A stretch of 45,496 nucleotides of DNA from an uncultured Dorea sp. (lineage in GTDB: Bacteria > Bacillota > Clostridia > Lachnospirales > Lachnospiraceae): positions 1 to 45,496 of the forward strand of contig CANDQP010000010.1 in the NCBI GenBank assembly GCA_947388185.1, read 5' to 3'. The notes under the pieces are model-generated. The model was not told where the DNA came from and searched no databases. It saw only the letters and a program-made list of their open reading frames with translations. This document shows, piece after piece, positions 9,272-16,811 of the stretch (position 1 is its first letter; each line of letters begins with the position of its first letter). The position numbers and the translations under genes were made by a program.

Positions 9272-10209
9272 TCATACAACAATCAGAGCAGGTAATGCAG
9301 GAGATCCAGAAGGTATTCATAGGAAAGGATGAGATCATCGAGAAGGTCCTGATGAGCATCTATGCCGGCGGGCATATCCTGCTGGAGGATGCTCCGGGGG
9401 TAGGCAAGACGACACTGGCGCTTGGATTCTCCAGGGCGCTTGGACTGTCGTATAAGCGTGTGCAGTTTACACCGGATACCATGCCGTCGGATATTACCGG
9501 CTTCAGTATCTATAATAAAAACACAGGAGAATTCGAGTATAAGCCCGGGGCGGCGGACTGTCACCTGCTTCTGGGCGATGAGATCAACCGTACCTCGCCA
9601 AAGACCCAGGCGGCTCTTCTGGAGGTCATGGAGGAGGGAAGTGTAACGGTAGATGGGGTTACCCATATTCTTCCCAAGCCTTTTGTCTGTATCGCAACGC
9701 AGAACCACTATGGTTCTGCGGGTACCCAGGCACTTCCGGATTCTCAGCTCGACCGTTTCATGGTGCGCCTGAGCATCGGCTATCCGGGACGCGACAGCCA
9801 GGTTGCTATCCTGAAAAACCGCCGGGGAATCGGCGATATCGACAACGTGCGCCCGATGATGACCCGGGATGATGTGAAGGAAATACAGGATTATCTCTAT
9901 TCGATCAAGATTACGGATGAGATACTCTATTATATTACGGATCTGTGCGAGGCAACCCGAAGATATTCAATGGTGGAGCTTGGAGTCAGCCCCCGCGGGG
10001 TCAATGCCCTGGCGCACCTGGTGCGCGCAAGGGCGATCTTAAGGGAACGGGATTTTGTGACGCCGGAGGATATACAGGCAGTGTTCCTGGATGTGTGCGC
10101 CCATCGTCTGGTGATGAAGCCCCAGGCTAAGATCGAGGGCGTTACCGCGGCGGATGTGCTTCTGGATATTTTGAAGAAGGTGAAGGCGCCTTCCCTGGGC
10201 AGAAAGTGA
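9268..10209 (+). CDS. MoxR-family AAA+ ATPase
   Basis: 313 residues, usual length for MoxR proteins. Walker A is EDAPGVGKTT (residues 40-49), Walker B is LLLGDEINR (about 104-112), followed by the family motif SPKTQAALLEVMEEG and sensor 1 (CIATQN). The C-terminal lid domain is complete. MoxR ATPases act as chaperone-like remodellers, usually encoded with DUF58 and VWA or transglutaminase-fold proteins, as here, though no VWA gene is present. Its start overlaps the LRR gene stop, and DUF58 follows after 7 nt. It is expected to be cytoplasmic, working at the membrane with the two downstream membrane proteins. Confidence 0.93.
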   Translation: MIIQQSEQVMQEIQKVFIGKDEIIEKVLMSIYAGGHILLEDAPGVGKTTLALGFSRALGLSYKRVQFTPDTMPSDITGFSIYNKNTGEFEYKPGAADCHLLLGDEINRTSPKTQAALLEVMEEGSVTVDGVTHILPKPFVCIATQNHYGSAGTQALPDSQLDRFMVRLSIGYPGRDSQVAILKNRRGIGDIDNVRPMMTRDDVKEIQDYLYSIKITDEILYYITDLCEATRRYSMVELGVSPRGVNALAHLVRARAILRERDFVTPEDIQAVFLDVCAHRLVMKPQAKIEGVTAADVLLDILKKVKAPSLGRK

Positions 10210-10216
10210 TGGAATT

Positions 10217-11392
10217 ATGTGGAAACATCGGATTTGGTATTCGGCGGTGTGTATCACTGCCCTGATCGCATATATTGTGGCAGACCGAAGGGAACCGCTG
10301 GTATTGCTGTGTGTCCTGGCCTGTCTGCCGATTCTTGGGGTGCTTCTTGAATTGGCTGCCATACGCGGGATCGAAGTTACCTGCCAGGTACAGGGAACAT
10401 GCAGGGCCGGGCAGGAGATCGGGGTGCGTTTTTTCCTGCGGCGCAAGAGCAGCCTGCCGCTTGGGAGTGTCAGGATGCAGGTTGTATTTGAGAATGTGCT
10501 GTACGGGAATCAGCAAGAGGCGAATGTCTGGCTTCAGCCGGATGAGCAAAGGGAGATGAACTTCGTATATCCGCTTGAAGCGGCGGACTGCGGCAATATG
10601 AAGACCTGTGTGTCTTCGCTTGTCTGTCAGGATATCTTCGGGCTGTTCGTGTTCAGACGTCCGGTAAATATTCAGGAGGAGACACTGATCTATCCTCCGG
10701 AGATCCGGCTGAACATGGACCTTCTGCAGAGACCGGAGACGAAAAGCTTCGGTGAAATGTACGATCAGCAGAAGAAGGGGCAGGACATCAGCGAGGTGTC
10801 CGGCCTCAGGGATTATGTGCCGGGAGATTCCATGAACAGCATTCACTGGAAATTATCCGGGAAATTAGATCAGCTGATCGTGCGGGAATTCGGCAAACCG
10901 TCTAACTATAATACGCTGATACTGTACGAAATGATGAAAAGATACGGCGGGAAAGAGATCCCCAACGCTTATAACAATGCGGTGCTGGCGCTTACGGTGT
11001 CGCTGAGCTTAAGCATGCTGGAATTGAATCTTGAGCACAATGTGGGCAGGATCTTCCACAGAGAATTTCAGATGGTTCCGGTCTACTCTATGGATACCTA
11101 TGAGCAGATGCAGATGAACCTCCTGTGTATGCCCGTCGTGGAGGAGGCCAACGGAGTTGATACGGTGTACAGCTTCTTCCGGGGGAATCTCCGGAATGAA
11201 TATACGAAGCTTATATATATTACATCCTGTTTCGAGGAGAATACGGTCAGACAGCTGTCAAGAGAGGTTGATCTTACCGTGATCCAGGTGGTGCAGGGTA
11301 CAGGGACGAATTATATGTCGTCGGCCGGGTATTCCGTGATCTCGGTGGATGCGGACACATATCAGGAAATGATGCAGAATATTACGATATAA
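10217..11392 (+). CDS. DUF58 domain membrane protein
   Basis: 391 residues. Two hydrophobic segments near the N-terminus (about residues 8-50) are followed by a beta-rich region and the DUF58 core, recognised by the motif DYVPGDSMNSIHWKLSGK (about 196-213) and the following LIVREF. This family always travels with MoxR and is thought to be its membrane partner; its biochemical activity is not established. The spacing of 7 nt from MoxR and 9 nt to the transglutaminase-fold gene supports one operon. The ribosome site is weak (GATGGAATT), so reinitiation after MoxR is likely. Confidence 0.88.
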   Translation: MWKHRIWYSAVCITALIAYIVADRREPLVLLCVLACLPILGVLLELAAIRGIEVTCQVQGTCRAGQEIGVRFFLRRKSSLPLGSVRMQVVFENVLYGNQQEANVWLQPDEQREMNFVYPLEAADCGNMKTCVSSLVCQDIFGLFVFRRPVNIQEETLIYPPEIRLNMDLLQRPETKSFGEMYDQQKKGQDISEVSGLRDYVPGDSMNSIHWKLSGKLDQLIVREFGKPSNYNTLILYEMMKRYGGKEIPNAYNNAVLALTVSLSLSMLELNLEHNVGRIFHREFQMVPVYSMDTYEQMQMNLLCMPVVEEANGVDTVYSFFRGNLRNEYTKLIYITSCFEENTVRQLSREVDLTVIQVVQGTGTNYMSSAGYSVISVDADTYQEMMQNITI

Positions 11393-11401
11393 AGGTGAGG
11401 C

Positions 11402-13729
11402 ATGAGAATCAGAGAGCAGAAGGTCTGCCTGTATACGGCAGAGGGAAGAAAAAAAGTCAATCGTGCAAGGAGTGTGTCAGAGAGTATTTTGGCACTTTTT
11501 GTGGTGTCGGGGGTGCTGGCTTCATTTCAGGATATGATGTACAGCCTGTCCTGTCTGGCAGGGGCGGCGGTTACAGGCGGCCTGGTCATACTTCTTTTGC
11601 AGATATCGGAGGGTTCGGCCCGGGTGTCTGGGCTTGTCAGGCTGGGGATCTATGCGCTTGGCGTTATCTGCTTCCTTGGGACTATTCTCTATCTTGCCCA
11701 GGGCTTCCTCTACACGGTCAATCAGTTCCTTGTACTGTGGAATCTGCGGTTTGGGACAGAGTTCCTGCAGTTTAATGTAAACAGTACGGCGGCGCCGGGA
11801 TCCATGATATTCTGGTGCCTGTTGGCCGTGCCCGCTGCTTTCCTGGTGCTGACGCTGATAAAAGAGCGTAAGACGGGACTGATCCTTGGGATCGTCTGTC
11901 TTGCGCTGCTGGTCGGTTTCGTGATCGGGCGTTCTAAGATGTGGACGGCTGTGCTGTGCCTGATACCCGGAACTCTTGGAATGCTTATCTTCTCTGCTTC
12001 ACCGGGACGGCGAAGCGGGATTCGGGGTGCGGGATGCATCCTTCTTGCGGGCTTGTTATCTGCAGGCTGTATCCTGGCTACAGGCGGCTATGAGGGATTA
12101 AGCCAGATTACCAGATGGAGAGCGCAGACGGTAGCCCGGTTTGAAAGCTTCCGGTACGGGGAGGATACGCTTCCCAAAGGAGACCTTGCGAAAGCGCCGG
12201 GGCTTCTTGGCGGAGAAGAGGAGACTCTTGAGCTTGAGATGGAAGAGATACAGGAATGGTATCTGAAAGGTTTCGTGGGCGGTACCTATGACGGGAGTTC
12301 CTGGCAGACGATTCCGGCAGAGGCGTATCAGGGAGAATACGAGGGACTGATGAAGTGGCTTGAGACGAAGGGTTTCTCGGCGGTTACACAGTATTCCAGT
12401 TACCATAGGCTGACCGGGGCGGCGGAAGGGACCGATACAGAGAATACCGGGGTACAGGTTCAAAACCTGGGCGCCTACCGGAAATACGCTTATCTTCCGG
12501 CTTCTGTGGAGAACTGGACAGGCGGAGCCAGACCCAAGAAGGACTGGCAGGTATGTTCGAACCGGTTTTTCGGAGCGAAGGAGTATGGATTTGAAGCTGC
12601 AAAAGGGGCTGTGACGGCAGACAGCGCTGCTGCGGCTTCATGGGTGCAGGAGCCGGAGGGGGCGGATGCCAAGGCATATCTGGACGCGGAATCGATCTAT
12701 CACTCTTTCGCGGAAGATTATTACATGGAAGTGGATGATGAACTTGGCACAGTGATAGAGGAAATGTTTTTCCCGGAGGATGAGGAGCGGGACTTCAATG
12801 ACGTAACGGCGAGGATCCGCAAGGTGCTGCGTACAGAGACGCGGTATACGGAAGCACCGGGAAGCCTTCCGGCCGGGGAGGACTTCGTGCGCTGGTTTCT
12901 TGAGGATTCTAAGAAGGGCAATGCGGTTCATTATGCGTCGGCTGCGGTGATGGCGTACCGGACGGCAGGCTATCCGGCCAGATATGTGGAAGGGTATCAC
13001 TATCCGGGAGAAGAAGAGGGCGCGGCAGAAGAAGGAACAACCGCTGTTCTTACCGGGAAGAACGCGCATGCCTGGGCGGAGGTCTATGTTGCGGGAATCG
13101 GCTGGCTGCCGGTAGAAGTGGTTCCCGGAATGTATACAGAGCTGTATACGAACCAGTTGATCGAAGGGAAACCTTCGTATCAGGTAAACGCTAATCCAGG
13201 CGAAGACGGTTTGGAGCTTAATGGGGACGCATCCAAAGAGAAGGAAGAAAAAGAGCCGGAATCTGACCTGTGGACCGTACGGAAGACCTTCTCGGTGATC
13301 CTGCTGATCCTGTATGCGGGCTTTGCCATCTATCTGCTGCTGGAGCTGCAGCGCGCAGCAAGGCGCATACTCCGCAGGAGAAGTCATCAGAAGAAGGCTT
13401 CGTTAAGAGACCGTGACCAGGCGATCATAGGACCCTATGCCGCATACATGGAGCGTCTTCTGACATTTGCAAAGGTAGAAGGCAATTACAACCACCCCTT
13501 AGAACTCTCCCGGCAGGTAACGGAGAAGATCCCGGCCATTAGCCAGGAAGAATACATAAGAGCGATAAACCTTCTTCAGAAAATACAATTCGGCGGCAAA
13601 GAACTCCTCCCCCACGAAAGACATACCCTGGACTGCTTCGCCCAAAGGCTTGCAAAAGCCGTCTACCGCCAGGAAAATCTCTGGGGCAGGTTCAGACTAA
13701 GATACTGGTATATAGTCAGGTGCAGTTAA
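11402..13729 (+). CDS. Transglutaminase-like membrane protein, probably catalytically inactive
   Basis: 775 residues. About six hydrophobic segments occupy residues 25-235, an extracellular region follows (about 240-625), then one membrane helix (about 632-652) and a basic cytoplasmic tail. The transglutaminase core is seen at about 500-580: NAVHYASAAVMAYRTAGYPARYVEGY then NAHAWAEVYV and WLPVEVVPG. In active family members the position before VHYASA is Cys (GYCVHFA); here it is Ala, and the Asp of WxPVDxTP is Glu. The His is kept. So the fold is clear but thiol catalysis is doubtful. It is the last gene of the MoxR/DUF58 group, and its stop lies inside a long inverted repeat. Confidence 0.85.
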   Translation: MRIREQKVCLYTAEGRKKVNRARSVSESILALFVVSGVLASFQDMMYSLSCLAGAAVTGGLVILLLQISEGSARVSGLVRLGIYALGVICFLGTILYLAQGFLYTVNQFLVLWNLRFGTEFLQFNVNSTAAPGSMIFWCLLAVPAAFLVLTLIKERKTGLILGIVCLALLVGFVIGRSKMWTAVLCLIPGTLGMLIFSASPGRRSGIRGAGCILLAGLLSAGCILATGGYEGLSQITRWRAQTVARFESFRYGEDTLPKGDLAKAPGLLGGEEETLELEMEEIQEWYLKGFVGGTYDGSSWQTIPAEAYQGEYEGLMKWLETKGFSAVTQYSSYHRLTGAAEGTDTENTGVQVQNLGAYRKYAYLPASVENWTGGARPKKDWQVCSNRFFGAKEYGFEAAKGAVTADSAAAASWVQEPEGADAKAYLDAESIYHSFAEDYYMEVDDELGTVIEEMFFPEDEERDFNDVTARIRKVLRTETRYTEAPGSLPAGEDFVRWFLEDSKKGNAVHYASAAVMAYRTAGYPARYVEGYHYPGEEEGAAEEGTTAVLTGKNAHAWAEVYVAGIGWLPVEVVPGMYTELYTNQLIEGKPSYQVNANPGEDGLELNGDASKEKEEKEPESDLWTVRKTFSVILLILYAGFAIYLLLELQRAARRILRRRSHQKKASLRDRDQAIIGPYAAYMERLLTFAKVEGNYNHPLELSRQVTEKIPAISQEEYIRAINLLQKIQFGGKELLPHERHTLDCFAQRLAKAVYRQENLWGRFRLRYWYIVRCS

Positions 13730-13749
13730 AACTTATAACTGCACCTGAC
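13715..13749. repeat. Perfect 14-bp inverted repeat between convergent genes
   Basis: GTCAGGTGCAGTTA at 13715-13728 pairs exactly with TAACTGCACCTGAC at 13736-13749 around a 7-nt loop. It contains the stop codon of the transglutaminase-fold gene and lies 22 nt from the end of malQ on the other strand. There is no T-run on either side, so it is either a factor-assisted bidirectional terminator or a REP-like palindrome. Confidence 0.7.
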
Positions 13750-13770
13750 GCTTATCAGCCGTTAAAAATA

Positions 13771-15267
13771 TTAATTCAACCGTCCGTACCGTTTCGTGAC
13801 TGTACGTATCTCTTCCTTCAATTCTTCCGTCAGATCTTCCTTCTTAAGACGCCATTTCCAGTTATTTCCAACCGTGGAAGGCTTATTCATCCGGCAGCTG
13901 TTGTCAAGCCCCATGTAATCCTGGATAGGAATGATACAGGTCTTGGCGTTGCTCCGCATTACCAGGGAGATGAAGGACTTGTATAACTGATCCTTCGGTG
14001 TATAGTGGTCGCACATGTAATCCCTTGCTGCCTTCTGTTCCTCTGGCATAATGGTATCAAACCATCCAACGATCGTCTCATTGTCATGGGTTCCGGTATA
14101 TGCGACACTGTTCTCCGGATAATTATGGGGCAGATAGTCATTGGCAGAGCCGATATCTCTTGAGTCAAAAGCGAATTCCAGGACTTTCATCCCCGGGAAG
14201 CCGGTCTCGCGGACCAGCCAGCGGACGGAATCCGTCACGTAGCCAAGATCCTCGGCGATCACCTCATGACGGCCCAGATGCTGCTCCATGCACTGGAACA
14301 GTTCGATGCCGGGACCCTTCTCCCAGTGTCCGTTGGCTGCTGTCTTCTCTCCGTATGGAATGGAGTAATATTCATCGAATCCCCGGAAATGATCGATCCG
14401 GAGTACATCATACATCTGGAAGCAGTATGCCAGACGGGAGATCCACCATTCATAATTGGTATCACGGTGATATTCCCAGCGGTAGAGCGGATTGCCCCAG
14501 AGCTGACCGTCGGCAGAGAATCCGTCCGGCGGGCAGCCTGCCACTGCGAGAGGTACATTCTGTTCGTCTAACTGGAACAACTCCGGGTGGGCCCAGGTGT
14601 CCGCGCTGTCCATCGCCACGTAGATGGGGATATCTCCGATCAGGCGGATCCCCTTCTGGTTGGCGTAAGCCTTGAGCGCGCTCCATTGCTCATGGAACTT
14701 GAACTGCATATATTGATGGAATTCAACGTAAGGGAACAATTCGTTATAATACTCCGTCATGGCGTGAGCCTTGCGCAGCCGGATATCTTCGGGCCACTGG
14801 TCCCAGGAAACGTTATTGTACTGCTCCTTGATTGCCATGAACAGGGCATAATCGGTAAGCCACCATTTGTTCTTCCTCACAAAGTGCTGGTAATCATGGT
14901 TCTCGGTGATCCAGCTTCTCTGGTAAGCCTTGTAGAGAAGGGTGTAGCGTGCTTTGTAGAGCTTCTCGTAATCTACGGTGCCGGGCTCGCTGCCAAAATC
15001 TGCCGCTTCGCATTCCTCCTTGTGCAGTACGCCTTCCTCAACCAGCGCTTCCAGGTTGATGAAATAGGGATTGCCTGCGAAGGTAGAAAAAGACTGATAA
15101 GGGGAATCGCCGTAACTGGTAGGGCCAAGGGGAAGGATCTGCCAGTAGGACTGTCCGGCTTCCTTGAGCCAGTCGATGAAGTCATATGCACTCTGAGTAA
15201 AACCGCCGATACCGTATTGGGACGGCAGACTGGTGATGGGGAGTAGGATCCCTGCTGTTCGTTTCAT
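13771..15267 (-). CDS. malQ: 4-alpha-glucanotransferase (amylomaltase, GH77)
   Basis: 498 residues, the normal bacterial length. It transfers alpha-1,4-glucan segments between maltodextrins and releases glucose. The GH77 landmarks are present: the N-terminal GILLPITSLPSQYGIGGF, the nucleophile region LRIDHFRGFDEY, the acid/base region IAEDLGYV and the final YTGTHDNET with the third carboxylate. The start has GGAGGT at a normal distance. It is divergent from the LacI regulator, with facing promoters in the 178-nt gap, suggesting shared control with the ABC importer genes downstream of lacI. Confidence 0.95.
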   Translation of the reverse strand: MKRTAGILLPITSLPSQYGIGGFTQSAYDFIDWLKEAGQSYWQILPLGPTSYGDSPYQSFSTFAGNPYFINLEALVEEGVLHKEECEAADFGSEPGTVDYEKLYKARYTLLYKAYQRSWITENHDYQHFVRKNKWWLTDYALFMAIKEQYNNVSWDQWPEDIRLRKAHAMTEYYNELFPYVEFHQYMQFKFHEQWSALKAYANQKGIRLIGDIPIYVAMDSADTWAHPELFQLDEQNVPLAVAGCPPDGFSADGQLWGNPLYRWEYHRDTNYEWWISRLAYCFQMYDVLRIDHFRGFDEYYSIPYGEKTAANGHWEKGPGIELFQCMEQHLGRHEVIAEDLGYVTDSVRWLVRETGFPGMKVLEFAFDSRDIGSANDYLPHNYPENSVAYTGTHDNETIVGWFDTIMPEEQKAARDYMCDHYTPKDQLYKSFISLVMRSNAKTCIIPIQDYMGLDNSCRMNKPSTVGNNWKWRLKKEDLTEELKEEIRTVTKRYGRLN

Positions 15268-15332
15268 ATATGTTACCTCCTATATCCTGCAGCGGACGAA
15301 ATCCGTCTTCTGCATAGAATCTCTCTAGTAAT

Positions 15333-15361
15333 AATTTACCTCTTTTTTGGGAAAAGCGCAA
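15333..15361 (-). promoter_or_regulatory. Predicted malQ promoter
   Basis: On the minus strand TTGCGC (15356-15361) and TAAATT (15333-15338) are 17 nt apart, each 4 of 6 to consensus. The GCGCAA within the -35 resembles half of the operator motif found upstream of the lipoprotein gene, but the full site is not conserved. Confidence 0.35.
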
Positions 15362-15374
15362 TCTGATTTTGATA

Positions 15375-15403
15375 TTGTTGCGGTAAATGTTTTATGATAT
15401 AAT
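15375..15403 (+). promoter_or_regulatory. Predicted lacI-family gene promoter
   Basis: TTGTTG (15375-15380), a 17-nt spacer and a perfect TATAAT (15398-15403). The start would be near 15410, 36 nt before the ATG, which has GGAGGT in front. Confidence 0.5.
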
Positions 15404-15445
15404 TTTAATGGATTTGAACACGAAGAATCGTTACGGAGGTGTTAT

Positions 15446-16525
15446 ATGATAACGATCAAAGATATGGCTGATATGTTGGGGATCAGCACGACGACAGTGT
15501 CGAATGTTATTCATGGGAAGACGAGCGAGGTCTCCCAGAAGACGGTGGAAAAGGTAGAGAAATTACTAAAAGAGTACGACTATGTACCGAACAACAGCGC
15601 GAGAAGTCTGACGCAGAAGTGTTCGAAGATCATCGGTGTCTCTCTGAAGGGCAGGAAGGACCAGTATGACAACATCATAGCAGATCCTTTCTTCAGTGTG
15701 CTGCTTGGGGCGATCGAATCAGAGATCCGCCGCAGGGGATATTTCATGATGATCTATACTTCAGACGATATCTCGGAGCTGATCAGGAATATCCTGACAT
15801 GGAATGCAGACGGGTTGATCCTGCTTGGGATCCTGCATGACGATTTTGTCAAGATCAAGAGCAGGTATAAGAACCCGATCGTTCTGATAGACAGTTATGC
15901 GCCAAGAGACATTATGAATTATGTGAACGTGGGGCTGGAAGACGAGAAGGGGGCTTACGAGATGACCGTCCATCTTCTCGAACGCGGACACAGAAGGATC
16001 GCATTTCTGGCGGATAACATGGAAGGCGTAGATTATATCCGTTATATCGGACACCAGAAGGCTCTGGCCAGGTATGGACTCAAGGCAGATTCCAAAGATC
16101 TGCTGATCATCCGTGCCGAGATGATGGAGAGAGAGGCCAGTATGGAGGAGCTGTTCTATCTGTCCAGGAATTATACAGCCTTCATGTGCTGTTCGGATTA
16201 CTGGGCGGTCTTGATGATGAGTTATTTCAGCGACCGGGGAGTGAGGATTCCGGAGGATCTGTCATTTACAGGGTTTGACGACGTGCTGCTCTCAAGGATC
16301 ATTCGGCCTGCGCTCACAACGGTCCGCCAGGACCCTGCGAAGCGGGGACGCCTTGCGGTAGATACTTTGATCAAGATGATACAGGAGGAAGAGATTCCGG
16401 AGTGGGATGTGAAGCTTCCTGTTGAGCTTGTGGTGAGGGACAGCGTGAAGACCATCTCGGCGTATGGGAATCCGGAACGCAGCATGGAGCCGGAACGCGG
16501 CATAGATGACGGGACAGACGAATAG
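15446..16525 (+). CDS. LacI-family transcriptional regulator (alpha-glucoside locus)
   Basis: 359 residues. The first 60 form the LacI helix-turn-helix and hinge (ITIKDMADMLGISTTTVSNV, then PNNSARSLTQ), followed by a periplasmic-binding-protein-like effector domain (from about 62), including the family motif near GFDDVLLSRIIRPALTTVRQD at about 270-290. It lies between malQ (divergent) and the ABC importer, and a strong terminator follows it. It is expected to repress or activate both units in response to a malto- or isomalto-oligosaccharide. The likely targets are the TTWTGCGCAWAA sites upstream of the lipoprotein gene, which have the central CG typical of LacI operators. Confidence 0.92.
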   Translation: MITIKDMADMLGISTTTVSNVIHGKTSEVSQKTVEKVEKLLKEYDYVPNNSARSLTQKCSKIIGVSLKGRKDQYDNIIADPFFSVLLGAIESEIRRRGYFMMIYTSDDISELIRNILTWNADGLILLGILHDDFVKIKSRYKNPIVLIDSYAPRDIMNYVNVGLEDEKGAYEMTVHLLERGHRRIAFLADNMEGVDYIRYIGHQKALARYGLKADSKDLLIIRAEMMEREASMEELFYLSRNYTAFMCCSDYWAVLMMSYFSDRGVRIPEDLSFTGFDDVLLSRIIRPALTTVRQDPAKRGRLAVDTLIKMIQEEEIPEWDVKLPVELVVRDSVKTISAYGNPERSMEPERGIDDGTDE

Positions 16526-16549
16526 AAGAGAAAGAACTTACAGGCAGGG

Positions 16550-16596
16550 ACCTGCAGGCGGAGATGATTTAGATCGTTTCCTCCTGCAGGTTTTTT
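16550..16596 (+). terminator. Rho-independent terminator after the LacI gene
   Basis: ACCTGCAGG (16550-16558) pairs with CCTGCAGGT (16583-16591); the inner bases also pair over about 9 positions with wobbles. It is followed by TTTTTT (16591-16596). Confidence 0.85.
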
Positions 16597-16608
16597 GGTC
16601 AAGCATAC

Positions 16609-16620
16609 TTTTGCGCATAA
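16609..16620. promoter_or_regulatory. LacI-type operator O1
   Basis: TTTTGCGCATAA, a near-palindrome with a central CG, within CTTTTGCGCATAAG. It is the reverse complement of the other two copies, about 146 nt upstream of the promoter start. Confidence 0.6.
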
Positions 16621-16677
16621 GCAAAAGTGTTGTGATTTTGCATAATAAACTTAGAAAAAAACTGTATAATAATAAAT

Positions 16678-16704
16678 AAAAATATGTCTTTAGACATATT
16701 TTTT
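16678..16704 (+). terminator. AT-rich hairpin with T-run upstream of the lipoprotein promoter
   Basis: AAAAATATGTC (16678-16688) pairs with GACATATTTTT (16693-16703) around TTTA. It could end read-through, or transcripts from a TATAAT at 16665-16670 that lacks a good -35. It may also just be local AT-rich symmetry. Confidence 0.4.
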
Positions 16705-16709
16705 AAAAC

Positions 16710-16721
16710 TTATGCGCAAAA
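16710..16721. promoter_or_regulatory. LacI-type operator O2
   Basis: TTATGCGCAAAA within CTTATGCGCAAAAG, ending 4 nt before the -35 of the lipoprotein promoter. Confidence 0.65.
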
Positions 16722-16725
16722 GATA

Positions 16726-16754
16726 TTGCAAAATCACAAAATAAATGCTAATAT
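16726..16754 (+). promoter_or_regulatory. Predicted promoter of the sugar ABC importer operon
   Basis: TTGCAA (16726-16731), 17 nt, TAATAT (16749-16754); start near 16761. Operator O2 lies just upstream and O3 just downstream of the start, a typical repressing layout. Confidence 0.6.
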
Positions 16755-16769
16755 ATGTGACAAGATACC

Positions 16770-16781
16770 TTATGCGCAAAA
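16770..16781. promoter_or_regulatory. LacI-type operator O3
   Basis: TTATGCGCAAAA within CCTTATGCGCAAAAGG, centred about 15 nt after the predicted start, where binding would block transcription. Confidence 0.65.
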
Positions 16782-16811
16782 GGTTAAAAAAATATAACTG
16801 TGGAGGACGAA

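Larger units (their letters stand above)
16630..16739. repeat. 13-bp exact inverted repeat spanning the lipoprotein promoter region
   Basis: TTGTGATTTTGCA (16630-16642) is the exact reverse complement of TGCAAAATCACAA (16727-16739). The right arm contains most of the promoter -35. Each arm includes a shortened operator-like core (TTTTGCATAA and TATTGCAAAA). Confidence 0.6.

Noticed and set aside
16600-16811. CcpA cre site before the importer operon
   Set aside because: The repeated sites read TTWTGCGCAWAA and do not fit the cre pattern with TGNAA and TTNCA halves.
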